The translations under genes were made by a program, and so were the position numbers. Source: Anaerolineales bacterium (GTDB taxonomy: Bacteria > Chloroflexota > Anaerolineae > Anaerolineales > Villigracilaceae). From it: a DNA stretch of 64,000 nucleotides. A model generated the notes under the pieces. That model was given only the letters and a program-made list of their open reading frames with translations. It did no database searches and was not told the origin of the DNA. The DNA is taken from positions 62,001-126,000 of the forward strand of contig JADLBX010000036.1 in NCBI GenBank assembly GCA_020847435.1, read 5' to 3'. Of the stretch, positions 8,929-18,440 are shown one piece after another; position 1 is the first letter of the stretch; every line of letters starts with the position of its first letter.

Positions 8929-11655
8929 TTATTTGGTTGCCAACTCAATCGCTTCATCAATTGTTAGTTTCATGCCCGCGCTTCGTCGTTTTTCAAACTC
9001 ATCGCCCAGCATCTCCCGCAGAGTTGCGATCTCATTTCCGTATTCCTCTTGTTCATTCGGCGCCATTACGGAATCGATCTCCTTACGGATCGCCTCCGCC
9101 GCGCCGAGCAGTGTCGCGGCGCGTTCGGGTTCCTCTTTTCTGATGAGGATGAACGCAATACATTCCAATTCGTGCGCGACCGCGGCACGATGACCGAGGT
9201 CGTTCCATTTGGGCAACAGGTCTCGATACGTTGCCAGCGGCTCGTCCAATTCGCCGCGTCGCCGCAGGATGTGGGCAAACTCACTCTGACTCGAATAAAC
9301 GATGCGTTTATTTCCCAATTGGGTCGCGGTATCCGCGCTGTGTTTGAATGCGGCGCGTGCGGTTTCCATGTCGCCCATCATCGCGGCGGTATGTCCCATG
9401 CCAATATCCATGAAAGAAGAAGCCCATCGAAACCCCGCCTTGCGAGCGAGTTCGGCGGCTTCGAAAATGTAATCCTTCGCCGATGGAAGATTGCCGCGGC
9501 TCATGAATTCGACTTGCGCGCTGATCGAAAGAGCGAAGGATAACTCCGCGATAAAGCCATGCTCGCGCGCGATGCTCACGGCTTTTTCCGCCGCGCTCAA
9601 CGCGCGAGAATAATCTCCCATAAACATGGATGGCAGAGCCGTCATGCCGTATGCCCGCGCAACGCCGCGCGGGTCGTTTGCGCGCGAACTTAAAGTAATG
9701 GCTTGTTCTAAATATTCAAGCCCTTTTTTCTGCTCGCCCAGCGTGATGGAAACCCAACCCAGCACGCTATATAACCATCCGCGTTCCGCATCGAAACCCG
9801 AAAGCGATTGAGTTTTCTCCAAAATGGCATTGCACCACACGCGCGCTTCGTTATTGTAATCACGGACAACCCAAAACCCTCCCAGCCCAAACGCCAGATG
9901 CAGGGCTTTCACTGGATGATTCGACGTCGCCCATTCCAATGCGGCGCGCATGTTATCGTGTTCCGATTCGATCTCGTTCAGTAACTCGATCGTTTCTGTG
10001 CCGAACAAACGCGTCGGAGAAAATTGAGTTACGCCCAGCATAAAATCCAAATGCCGATCGCGTGTCGCAATCGCCTCGCCCGATTCGACCAACTTTTCCA
10101 TCGCGTATTGGCGAATCGTTTCAAGGAAGCGATAACGGGACTTACCCTCCTGCTCCTCGACGATGACCAGCGACTTGTTGACCAACCCAGCCAACCCATC
10201 CAACGCTTCATCCGACCTTACAACTGCCTCAGCCGCCTCGAGCGTCCACCCGCCTGAAAAGACGGACAGTCCGCGCAAGGCGCGTTGTTCCGTTTCGTTC
10301 AAGAGGTGATAACTCCAATCAATCAACGCACGCAAGGTTTGCTGGCGCGGCAACGCGGTGCGGACTCCGCCCGTGAGAAGTTTGAAGCGGTCGTCGAGGC
10401 GCGCTGCGATCTGTTCAGGCGTGAGCAGTTTCACGCGCGCCGCCGCTAACTCGATGGCGAGCGGAATCCCGTCTAGGCGGGAGCAGATTTGGGTCACGAA
10501 TGAAGCGTTCTCGTCCGTGAGGTGAAAACGCGGCTCGGCTTTCGTCGCGCGTTCAACGAAGAGTCGCGTGGCTTCGTCATCCTTCAGCGAAGGGACGCGA
10601 TAGACCGTTTCGCCGTCCACGCCCAAGGCTTCGCGGCTCGACGCGATGATTTTGAGATGCGGGCATTCCTGCAAGAGTTGGTTCGCCACACGCGCGCTGG
10701 CTTCGACGAGATGCTCGCAGTTATCGAGGATGAGGAGCGCCTCTTTGGCGCGCAGATAATCAACGACGAGTTGAACGAGCGGAATGTTTTGAACCTCGCG
10801 CACCTCGAACACGGAAGCAATCGCGGGGATGATGAGCGCGGGGTTGCTGATCGGAGCCAGCTCCACGAGCCACACGCCATGTTTGAAGTTGCCGAGTTGC
10901 TCCGCGCCGATCTGGATTGATAAGCGCGTCTTGCCCGTGCCGCCTGGACCGATGAGGGTGAGAAGTTTTGCGCCCTCACCCCTAACCCCTCTCCCATCTG
11001 GAGAGGGGGATATTTTTTCGCTTGCTTCTTTCAACTCGCGCTCGCGACCGATGAACGAGGTAAGGCGCTGAGGCAAATTGGTTTTCGCGGTAGGAATCGA
11101 GTTGAGCGGAGGAAAATCTTTTTGCAAGTCTGGCGCGGCGGCTTGATAAATCTTTTCCGCTTGGGCGATTCCCTTGAGATAATGCTCGCCGAGATCAAGT
11201 AGTGAAACGTCAGCCGACAAGTGTTCGCTTGCCACTTGCGCCACAATTTCCGAGACCAAAATCTGTCCGCCATGTCCCGCCGACATGATGCGCGCGGCGC
11301 GGTTCAACGTCTGACCGAAGTAATCGCCGTCGCGCAGTTCGGCTTCGCCTGTGTGGAGTCCCATGCGCGCACGTAACGAGACCCCCGAGTTCTTCAAGAA
11401 CTCGGGGGTCTGAAGCGCGCGCTGAGATGCGATGGCGGCGTTGATTCCGTCAATCGCCGTGGTGAAAACCGCGTGGAATCCGTCGCCAGTAGCTTTGAAG
11501 ATCTGTCCGTGATTGGTTTCGACCGCTTCCCTCAAAATCGAATCATGTTTCGCCAGCGCGGACTTCATCGCTTCGGGAAAATTCTCCCAAAGTGTGGTCG
11601 AGCCTTCAATATCCGTGAAGAGGAAGGTAACGGTGCCAGTCGGGAGCGCGTTCAT
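8929..11655 (-). CDS. Class III adenylate/guanylate cyclase-STAND (AfsR/NB-ARC-like) ATPase-TPR protein
   Basis: TGTVTFLFTDIEGSTTLWE...ATGDGFHAVF cyclase domain; LLTLIGPGGTGKTRL Walker A; ALLILDNCEHL Walker B; TPR-like C-terminus. Confidence 0.9.
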   Translation of the reverse strand: MNALPTGTVTFLFTDIEGSTTLWENFPEAMKSALAKHDSILREAVETNHGQIFKATGDGFHAVFTTAIDGINAAIASQRALQTPEFLKNSGVSLRARMGLHTGEAELRDGDYFGQTLNRAARIMSAGHGGQILVSEIVAQVASEHLSADVSLLDLGEHYLKGIAQAEKIYQAAAPDLQKDFPPLNSIPTAKTNLPQRLTSFIGRERELKEASEKISPSPDGRGVRGEGAKLLTLIGPGGTGKTRLSIQIGAEQLGNFKHGVWLVELAPISNPALIIPAIASVFEVREVQNIPLVQLVVDYLRAKEALLILDNCEHLVEASARVANQLLQECPHLKIIASSREALGVDGETVYRVPSLKDDEATRLFVERATKAEPRFHLTDENASFVTQICSRLDGIPLAIELAAARVKLLTPEQIAARLDDRFKLLTGGVRTALPRQQTLRALIDWSYHLLNETEQRALRGLSVFSGGWTLEAAEAVVRSDEALDGLAGLVNKSLVIVEEQEGKSRYRFLETIRQYAMEKLVESGEAIATRDRHLDFMLGVTQFSPTRLFGTETIELLNEIESEHDNMRAALEWATSNHPVKALHLAFGLGGFWVVRDYNNEARVWCNAILEKTQSLSGFDAERGWLYSVLGWVSITLGEQKKGLEYLEQAITLSSRANDPRGVARAYGMTALPSMFMGDYSRALSAAEKAVSIAREHGFIAELSFALSISAQVEFMSRGNLPSAKDYIFEAAELARKAGFRWASSFMDIGMGHTAAMMGDMETARAAFKHSADTATQLGNKRIVYSSQSEFAHILRRRGELDEPLATYRDLLPKWNDLGHRAAVAHELECIAFILIRKEEPERAATLLGAAEAIRKEIDSVMAPNEQEEYGNEIATLREMLGDEFEKRRSAGMKLTIDEAIELATK
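10972..11009. repeat. REP-like CCCTCACCCCTAACCCCTCTCCC-GGAGAGGGG element inside CDS
   Basis: Hairpin sequence translated in frame as SPSPDGRGVRGEG between cyclase and ATPase domains. Confidence 0.7.
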
Positions 11656-11662
11656 AAGTTTT

Positions 11663-13360
11663 TTATCTTTGCTTTTGCAACAACTCAAGTTTCAAACGCA
11701 TCTTCACATCGTTGTCGTTGAAGAGCGTGCCATGATATTGATGGACGGGGTGTATCTCTGTCCCAGGCAGGATGGCGCTGGCTTCGGGAACGGAACTGTC
11801 GCCGCTCGGTTGCACGTCAATCAGCGCTTTTTTGAATACGCCATAACTATCCCGCTGGACTTGAAGTTGCATGGCAGTCTTATGTCCATAGCCAAAGATG
11901 GACAAAGTCGGAACGCTGGATTTCATCCCCAACGCGCGGCGGAACTCACGTGCCGCGCGTAGCAATGGACGAAACGCGGTCTTGACCCAGTTTTCATCTT
12001 CAAGGAAATTGATCGAAGTTCCATTCTGGTCAATGCCACAGGGATAGAGGGGCAGAATTTGATAACAACTCGGGAATGTTTCGATGATCTCCGTCAACTT
12101 TTTTCCCATCAAGCCGAACGGAAGTAAATCAACACCCGTCAGTAGGTTGGCGGCGATCTTTGGCACGCCTTGATGAGGTCCGCCGATCAACATGAGCCGC
12201 CCGACTTTCTTTTTCCCGCCGAGCATTTCCACGTAGTAACGGCTCACCAATGTGCCAAGACTATGCGCGATGATGGTGATCGGTCCTTGCACGTCCCAGC
12301 CCTCAACAAATTTAGCCAGGTCACGCGCAGACTGACGCACATCCTGTCGCCAGTCGTAGGCGAACTCGATGAAATTCTTTTCGCGTTCGTAGCCCAATTC
12401 TTCCACGAGGTAGTTTCCGAGCAAATTGTATTGGTCAATCGAGATCAGGTTCGGCACGATGACCATTTCGTTCAGAATCCCTTTGGGTTGCAGGCGTGTA
12501 TCGCCTTCGGTGTAGCGGAACACTTCGGGATGTTTCAGCAGATAATTGACGTTGGGCCACACTTGTTCGCTTCCCAACCACAACTGCGAGCCCATCGTCC
12601 CAGGGACAAAGATCACGGGAGACAATCCAGCGGGTCCGCGCAGATCAAGCCCTTCGGCGACAGTCATCTCTTCGGCGGAAAATCCGCATTTGAAAACGAT
12701 CTGGGCGGGACCGATCTGAAACGTGTCGCCGTTTTGCAAGCGGTGTTGTTCGATTCGATTTCCGTCCACGCGTGTTCCGTTTGTGCTGTTCAGGTCACGG
12801 ACAATAAAGTCGCGACCCTTCCGTTCGACGCTTGCGTGATTCCTCGAAATTTTCTGGTAATCGAGAACGAGATCGTTGCCGTCGGTTCGCCCGATGGAAT
12901 ACGAATCGTCCACGAGCAAAACTTCCCACGTCCGATCTGGCGCGTGGATGACGAGTCGCGGCAGGGAAGTTTCGTTCAACGAGATCGGCACGGTCATCTG
13001 ATTCAACGTCAACTCGAGTTCGCTTTCCGAGTTGATCATTGTCGCTTCTTCGTGGGCATCCTCGGCGGCGGGAAGATATTGCAAAGTAAAGCCGCCGACC
13101 TCAAACGAGTCGCCCGCCTGTATTTTCGCTTCTTTGATTCGTTGACCGTTAACCGAAACTCCGTTTGCGGAATTCAGATCGGTGAGATTGATTCCTCCGT
13201 CCACAAACACGATCTGCGCGTGGTTGCGCGAGACCCGTCCCTCGGCAAGGACGATATCATTCGTGGTCGCGCGCCCAAGCGTGACGAGCGGTTTGTTGAG
13301 AATAAATTCTTGATGTACGCCGTCTGGCTTGCTTAGAATCAATTTTCCATACTCTGCCAT
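11663..13360 (-). CDS. Double FHA-domain protein fused to LCAT-like alpha/beta hydrolase
   Basis: FHA1 VTLGRATTNDIVLAEGRVSRNHAQI...LNSANGVSVNG; FHA2 YSIGRTDGNDLVLDYQKISRNHASV...LNSTNGTRVDG; hydrolase SPVIFVPGTMGSQLW...ITIIAHSLGTLVSRYYVE. Confidence 0.85.
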   Translation of the reverse strand: MAEYGKLILSKPDGVHQEFILNKPLVTLGRATTNDIVLAEGRVSRNHAQIVFVDGGINLTDLNSANGVSVNGQRIKEAKIQAGDSFEVGGFTLQYLPAAEDAHEEATMINSESELELTLNQMTVPISLNETSLPRLVIHAPDRTWEVLLVDDSYSIGRTDGNDLVLDYQKISRNHASVERKGRDFIVRDLNSTNGTRVDGNRIEQHRLQNGDTFQIGPAQIVFKCGFSAEEMTVAEGLDLRGPAGLSPVIFVPGTMGSQLWLGSEQVWPNVNYLLKHPEVFRYTEGDTRLQPKGILNEMVIVPNLISIDQYNLLGNYLVEELGYEREKNFIEFAYDWRQDVRQSARDLAKFVEGWDVQGPITIIAHSLGTLVSRYYVEMLGGKKKVGRLMLIGGPHQGVPKIAANLLTGVDLLPFGLMGKKLTEIIETFPSCYQILPLYPCGIDQNGTSINFLEDENWVKTAFRPLLRAAREFRRALGMKSSVPTLSIFGYGHKTAMQLQVQRDSYGVFKKALIDVQPSGDSSVPEASAILPGTEIHPVHQYHGTLFNDNDVKMRLKLELLQKQR

Positions 13361-13406
13361 GGTGCGATCCTCCTTCTTCGAATTTTTGAGTCACCGTAAA
13401 CAATGT

Positions 13407-13477
13407 ATGCTCTCGCAGAGTCTCTGACCCTGCGACGTACCTTGTAAAATACGGCGGTCAGAGACCGCCTTTGAGCG
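13407..13477. repeat. Second copy (inverted, end-degraded) of the core of the 2195-2305 element
   Basis: Reverse complement GCTCAAAGGCGGTCTCTGACCGCCGTATT...TCGCAGGGTCAGAGACTCTGCGAGAGCAT aligns to 2224-2292. Confidence 0.65.
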
Positions 13478-13493
13478 AGGCGCGTTAGGTGAA

Positions 13494-15215
13494 TTATTGA
13501 CTTGGCTCTGCAATCTGGAAATTATTGAACACGACTTCAAAGGCTTGCGAATCCAACGCGCTGGCGATCAAACCGCTATAACCAGAATTGAAATCCACAT
13601 CGTTTACTTCGCCAACCAGCACATCGTTGACGTAGAAACGCAGAACGCTACCCAGGCAATCTGCTTGCAGGCGATTGGTTTGGTTGCCCTGGCGGATCGC
13701 GTTGCTCGCGTTCCATCCTTCCAGCGGATGAAAAACGCCATCTTGAAATTTTCCAATGGCATACTGTCCGCTGTTTTGGACGACAAAGTAATAAAAATTT
13801 TGATTATCGTCAATGCGGCAAAGTAATCCGAAGAAACCATTGACGTTTTGCGTGACAGGTCTCGCTTCAACCGAAATATTGATATCCTCGTCCTGCCGAT
13901 TCGTTTTTGCCCACGGCGCGAAGTTCGGTTCAAACACGGCGATATGATAGCCGTCCGACTCGTATCCATATTTCGCCTGAGAAGTTTCAAGCGTGGGCCA
14001 ACCGCTGTTGGGATCGGTGAAGTCGTCCGCAAAGATAACGACGGGTTGGGAAGTCGTCGCTGTGAATGTCGGCGTTGGATTTTGTTTATTGAAATATCCG
14101 GGAAGCAAAATTCCTGCCGCGGCTCCGAGCGCGACGATCGCTCCGCAAAGCAGAACGAGAGACAAGCCTGCGCCTGCGATTGATGCGCCTTTCAATTTTC
14201 CGCGCGAGGATGATTCGGGAGCGGAGGTTTTTCTCGACGGTTGAATCGGTTCGGGGTTGGGCGAGGCAGACGCACGGTCCGTTTTGACGCGGGGGGCTGA
14301 GTCGCCCACCTCAGCCGCGGACGCGTCCCCAACATCCACTTCGGTCGCAATGTCGTTTCCAGTCACAGGGGATGCGAGGACAGGTTTGCCCGCGCTTTGA
14401 TTCGATTCTGGAAGCGCTTGCAATTCGCGCACGAGTTCGGACGCGCTGGCATAACGCGCATTGCGATCTTTTGCTAGCGCTTTGCTCAAAACTGATTCGA
14501 TTTCGATTGGAAGATCGGGACGATACGTGCGGATCGAGGGGAGGGGATCGGTGAGGTGTTTGAGCGCCACGCTCATCGGCGTGTTCGCGCGGAAGGGACC
14601 GTGCCCAGTGAGCATTTCGAAGAGAATCACGCCGAGCGCGTAGACGTCGCTTCGCCCGTCGAGCTCGGCGTCGGCGCGCACTTGTTCGGGACTCATGTAG
14701 GAGGGCGTGCCGATGATGGCGCTGCCCGTGAGATCGGATGTGGCGGTTGAAAAATGCGCGATGCCAAAATCGGAAATCGCTGGGTTGCCGAAATTATCGA
14801 AAAGAACGTTTGCGGGTTTCAAGTCGCGGTGGACGATTCCTTGTGAATGGACAGCGTCCAGCGCGGGCGCGAGCTGCGCGAGGAGTTGAGTTGCGTCTCG
14901 AAGAGTGAAAATGCTTTTTTTTATTTTGTCTGCCAGCGTTCCGCCAGGCATGTGACGCATTACCAAATAGAGTTGTCCGTCGTGTTCGCCAAAATCGTAC
15001 ACTGGCACAATGGCTGGGTGTTCGATGCGCGCAATCAATTGCGCTTCGCGCTCGAAGCGTTCCCTGAAACCTGTATGTTGTTCAAGATTGCCCGATACCA
15101 GTTTGACGGCGACGTTGCGGCGGAAGTTTGGGTCGTGCGCCAGATACACCGCCGCCATTCCCCCGCGGCCGATCTCCGATTGTATTTCGTATCGTCCGAT
15201 CTTCTTCTTCGCCAT
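13494..15215 (-). CDS. Ser/Thr protein kinase with TM and extracytoplasmic concanavalin/laminin-G-like domain
   Basis: IGRYEIQSEIGRGGMAAVYLA, HRDLKPANVLFD, DFGIA; TM GLSLVLLCGAIVALGAAAGILL; C-term FADDFTDPNSGWPT...FYVNDVLVGEV. Confidence 0.92.
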   Translation of the reverse strand: MAKKKIGRYEIQSEIGRGGMAAVYLAHDPNFRRNVAVKLVSGNLEQHTGFRERFEREAQLIARIEHPAIVPVYDFGEHDGQLYLVMRHMPGGTLADKIKKSIFTLRDATQLLAQLAPALDAVHSQGIVHRDLKPANVLFDNFGNPAISDFGIAHFSTATSDLTGSAIIGTPSYMSPEQVRADAELDGRSDVYALGVILFEMLTGHGPFRANTPMSVALKHLTDPLPSIRTYRPDLPIEIESVLSKALAKDRNARYASASELVRELQALPESNQSAGKPVLASPVTGNDIATEVDVGDASAAEVGDSAPRVKTDRASASPNPEPIQPSRKTSAPESSSRGKLKGASIAGAGLSLVLLCGAIVALGAAAGILLPGYFNKQNPTPTFTATTSQPVVIFADDFTDPNSGWPTLETSQAKYGYESDGYHIAVFEPNFAPWAKTNRQDEDINISVEARPVTQNVNGFFGLLCRIDDNQNFYYFVVQNSGQYAIGKFQDGVFHPLEGWNASNAIRQGNQTNRLQADCLGSVLRFYVNDVLVGEVNDVDFNSGYSGLIASALDSQAFEVVFNNFQIAEPSQ

Positions 15216-15402
15216 GTGTTCTCGATTTTATCATGGGCAGGCGCGGGTAAAAATCTCCCGTTCTCTTCGGGAGTGGCAAATTTGGCGCGTGCGCCACACA
15301 GCCCACCGAGATTTTGAGTTTTTTCTCAAAGGGCGCAGTGAACTCTGTGGCATAGAAGAACTTTTACGCCTCATCCAGCCACTTCCTTTTCTTCTCGTGC
15401 GC

Positions 15403-15657
15403 TTAAAACCTGAAATGGATAATGATTCGCCCGAAATTTTTGTCGTCTTTTTCGACGCGCTGATATAGTTTTTTGATGTGTTTCTGGTTCAAAAAGCGTA
15501 GAACCTTTTTCTTGAGTTGTCCGCTTCCCTTGCCCGGGATGATCTCAACCAGTTCAATTTTCCTATCGAGCGCTTCTTCGATCACGCGGTCCAGCTCAGC
15601 GTCAATTTGGTCGCCGCGATTGTAGATGTCGTGCAAGTCAAGTTTGAGTTTTGCCAT
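15403..15657 (-). CDS. Smr (MutS2 C-terminal) domain protein
   Basis: MAKLKLDLHDIYNRGDQIDAELDRVIEEALDRKIELVEIIPGKGSGQLKKKVLRFL; 84 aa; ORF-track start overextends. Confidence 0.8.
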   Translation of the reverse strand: MAKLKLDLHDIYNRGDQIDAELDRVIEEALDRKIELVEIIPGKGSGQLKKKVLRFLNQKHIKKLYQRVEKDDKNFGRIIIHFRF

Positions 15658-15674
15658 TTCGCATCCGGAGCGGG

Positions 15675-16301
15675 TTATTTTTTCCTGGGCAGAAAATCGA
15701 ACGGCGGTCGTTGGTTCAGTTTGACGAGGAACGCCTTCGCCTCGCTCGCGTGGATCGTCGTCATTGAACCCGTGTCGCAGCCCAGGCGTTGAAAATGATC
15801 GAGCGGCATTCCCAGAAAATGCGCCACGGCGAGTTTGATCGGGTCGGCATGAAAGACGACCGCCACGATGTCTTTTGGCTTGTTGTATTTTTGGATGATT
15901 CTTTCCAGCGCCGAGGCGTAACGCGTTTGCGCTTCGACAAACGATTCGCCTTCGGGAAATCGGAAGCGCGACGGCGCGTTTTGCACGATTTTCCACGCTT
16001 TCGTCAGCCCGAGAACCTTCCACGATTTTCCCTGCCACTTGCCGATGTCCGTGTCCATCAATTCGGGGACTTCCACGATTTTCAACTTGTGCGACTTTGC
16101 GATCGGGTCTGCCGTTTCCATCGCCCTCTCCAACGGACTCGAGTACACGGCTTTGAGCGGGACATCTTTCAACGCGTCTGCCAACGCTTGAGCCTGTTTC
16201 AGTCCATTTTGGTTTAAATGCACCCCGGGCAGTCGTCCTGCCAGTTTATGGGTTTTGACGAAATCGTTTTCGCCATGACGGATGAGTAGTAATGTTGGCA
16301 T
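15675..16301 (-). CDS. Histidine phosphatase family protein
   Basis: LLLIRHGENDFVKTHKLAGRLPGVHLNQNGLKQA; YSSPLERAMETA. Confidence 0.88.
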   Translation of the reverse strand: MPTLLLIRHGENDFVKTHKLAGRLPGVHLNQNGLKQAQALADALKDVPLKAVYSSPLERAMETADPIAKSHKLKIVEVPELMDTDIGKWQGKSWKVLGLTKAWKIVQNAPSRFRFPEGESFVEAQTRYASALERIIQKYNKPKDIVAVVFHADPIKLAVAHFLGMPLDHFQRLGCDTGSMTTIHASEAKAFLVKLNQRPPFDFLPRKK

Positions 16302-16373
16302 GTTTAAAAGTTGAAAGTTGCAGGTTTAATGTGGAAGGTTGCCGACTTGTGACCCTCGACCTGCAACTTGTGT

Positions 16374-17780
16374 TTAACGAATCTTCCTCTTCATTTCGAC
16401 GATCTGCTCCTCGCTCATGGCGGGGATATTTTGTACGTTGGTAATGCCCAGCGCGCGGCGTTGTGCGTCGCGCCACATTTCGAGGCGGGCGGTGACCTGC
16501 GCTTCGTAGCCTTCTTGCGATGGGGAATAGAAATATGTGCCGAGCAATCGTTTGGGCAAATATTGTTGCGGCGTGAAGTGACCTTCATGATCGTGCGGAT
16601 ACACATAATCCTTGCCGTGACCCATCGCTTCCGCGTCGCGATTGCCGTCCATGAGGTGACGCGGTACGGAGACTTGTCCCTCGTCCTCGATCTTCTTCAT
16701 CGCCGAGAAGTACGCGCCCGCGCTGTTGGATTTTGGCGCGGTGGCGAGATACAACGTCGCTTCGACGATGGGGTAAATCCCTTCGGGCAAGCCGATGTAA
16801 TCGAACGCTTGGGCGGCGGACGAAGCGACGACCAATCCCATCGGATCGGCGAGACCAATATCTTCGCCAGCCAGAATGATTAATCTTCGGATGATGAAGC
16901 GCGGGTCTTCGCCCGCGTAGATCATTTTCGCCAGCCAATACAACGCCGCGTCGGGGTCGCTGCCGCGCACAGATTTGATGAACGCGGAGATCGTGTCGTA
17001 GTGCGCGTCGCCGTCCTTGTCGTAGAGGACAGCGCGTCGTTGAATTGATTCTTGCGCGACATCCAGCGTGATGTGGGTTACCCCGTTGTTGTCAGGTTCA
17101 GTGGATTCAACCGCGAGTTCGATGGCGTTCAACGCATTGCGCGCGTCTCCGCTGGCGGTTTCGATCAGGTGATTGCGGGCGTCATCGTCGAGTTTGACTT
17201 TCTTATTTCCATAGCCGCGTTCTTTATCTGTGAGCGCTCGGTCAATCAGAATGCCAGTCTCTTCCTGATTCAAGTTGCGTAACTGAAAAACGCGCGAGCG
17301 CGAGATCAATGCTTTGATGACTTCAAAATATGGATTTTCCGTCGTCGCGCCGATGAGGGTGACGACTCCTGCCTCGACGTGGGGGAGGAGCGCGTCCTGT
17401 TGGGCTTTGTTCCAACGATGGACTTCGTCCACGAAGAGGATCGTCCGTTCGTTGTGGAGTCGGCGGCGTTCCATGGCTTCGTCAATGATGACGCGCAGGT
17501 CGGCTTTACCAGCGAGAATGGCAGAGATGGTGACGAAGCGGCTTTTGGTCGTATTTGCAATCACTTGGGCGAGCGTGGTCTTGCCGGTGCCGGGCGGTCC
17601 CCACAAAATGATGGACGAGTACAACTTGTCCGCTTTGATCGTGCGCCAGAGCAGTTTTCCCTCGCCGACGATGTGTTCCTGCCCGATGTATTCTTCGAGC
17701 GTGCGCGGACGCATCCGCGCGGCGAGCGGCGCTTCGGATTTCATCCGTTCTTGCATGGCGTGATCGAAGAGGTCGGGCAT
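16374..17780 (-). CDS. rarA: Replication-associated recombination protein A (MgsA/RarA AAA+ ATPase)
   Basis: PLAARMRPRTLEEYIGQEHIVGEGKLLWR, WGPPGTGKTTLAQ, FVDEVHRWNKAQQDALLPHVE. Confidence 0.95.
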   Translation of the reverse strand: MPDLFDHAMQERMKSEAPLAARMRPRTLEEYIGQEHIVGEGKLLWRTIKADKLYSSIILWGPPGTGKTTLAQVIANTTKSRFVTISAILAGKADLRVIIDEAMERRRLHNERTILFVDEVHRWNKAQQDALLPHVEAGVVTLIGATTENPYFEVIKALISRSRVFQLRNLNQEETGILIDRALTDKERGYGNKKVKLDDDARNHLIETASGDARNALNAIELAVESTEPDNNGVTHITLDVAQESIQRRAVLYDKDGDAHYDTISAFIKSVRGSDPDAALYWLAKMIYAGEDPRFIIRRLIILAGEDIGLADPMGLVVASSAAQAFDYIGLPEGIYPIVEATLYLATAPKSNSAGAYFSAMKKIEDEGQVSVPRHLMDGNRDAEAMGHGKDYVYPHDHEGHFTPQQYLPKRLLGTYFYSPSQEGYEAQVTARLEMWRDAQRRALGITNVQNIPAMSEEQIVEMKRKIR

Positions 17781-17797
17781 GGCAGGGATTATAAATG

Positions 17798-17830
17798 AGA
17801 CCTCACAGGTCTCGTAGACTTGTGAGGTCT
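17798..17830. repeat. 10-bp inverted repeat AGACCTCACA/TGTGAGGTCT upstream of rarA
   Basis: Direct reading. Confidence 0.5.
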
Positions 17831-17862
17831 GGAACGCGTCCTAGGCTGAACCCGCCGTCCCG

Positions 17863-18267
17863 TCAGAAAGAAGCGACGGCGGTTTTCATGTCCGCGTGAG
17901 TCTCGATGAACATGTCAAAGCCCGCCGTTTCAAATCCTACGCGCGCTTCGGGCGACAGGTTGAGCAGTTTCAAGTGCGGAGATTTATACGTCCCGGCGTT
18001 GATGCCGCTTTTGACTTCCTCTTCGGTCATCTTCACTTCGGTGTCGAGCGCGCGGAGTTGGTTGAAAATATCGTGGAAGGCGCGCAAGCCGGCGCTGCTG
18101 ACGAATTTCACGTGGGTGAGGTCAACCAGAATATGACGCGCGCCGTTTTTTATCAACTCATTTGCCTGCGCTAAAAATTTTTCAAACGTGCCTGAGTCGA
18201 TGTTGCCGTCCACGTGAATCACAGTGACTGGCACCCGTCCGTTTTCGGTGAAGGTTTTTGTTTCCAT
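17863..18267 (-). CDS. STAS domain protein (anti-sigma factor antagonist type)
   Basis: VTVIHVDGNIDSGTFEKFLAQANELIKNGARHILVDLTHVKFVSSAGLRAF. Confidence 0.85.
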   Translation of the reverse strand: METKTFTENGRVPVTVIHVDGNIDSGTFEKFLAQANELIKNGARHILVDLTHVKFVSSAGLRAFHDIFNQLRALDTEVKMTEEEVKSGINAGTYKSPHLKLLNLSPEARVGFETAGFDMFIETHADMKTAVASF

Positions 18268-18440
18268 GGAATGCTCCTCTCGCATTGAAACGTAGGGCTG
18301 ATTATATCCCCGCCGTATAAGTTTGGCGGAGGGAATTTCCTGTCGCACGCGACGTTTTCGGAGTTGGAAAAATCTCAACACGAATAGCGCAAATCTCCGA
18401 ATGATGCGAATGATATTTAAATTTTCTAATAAGTCACCGC

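Noticed and set aside
12170-13336. 388-aa plus-strand ORF antisense to the FHA-LCAT gene
   Set aside because: Shadow ORF of high-GC coding sequence; opposite strand has clear FHA and hydrolase motifs, and this translation has none.
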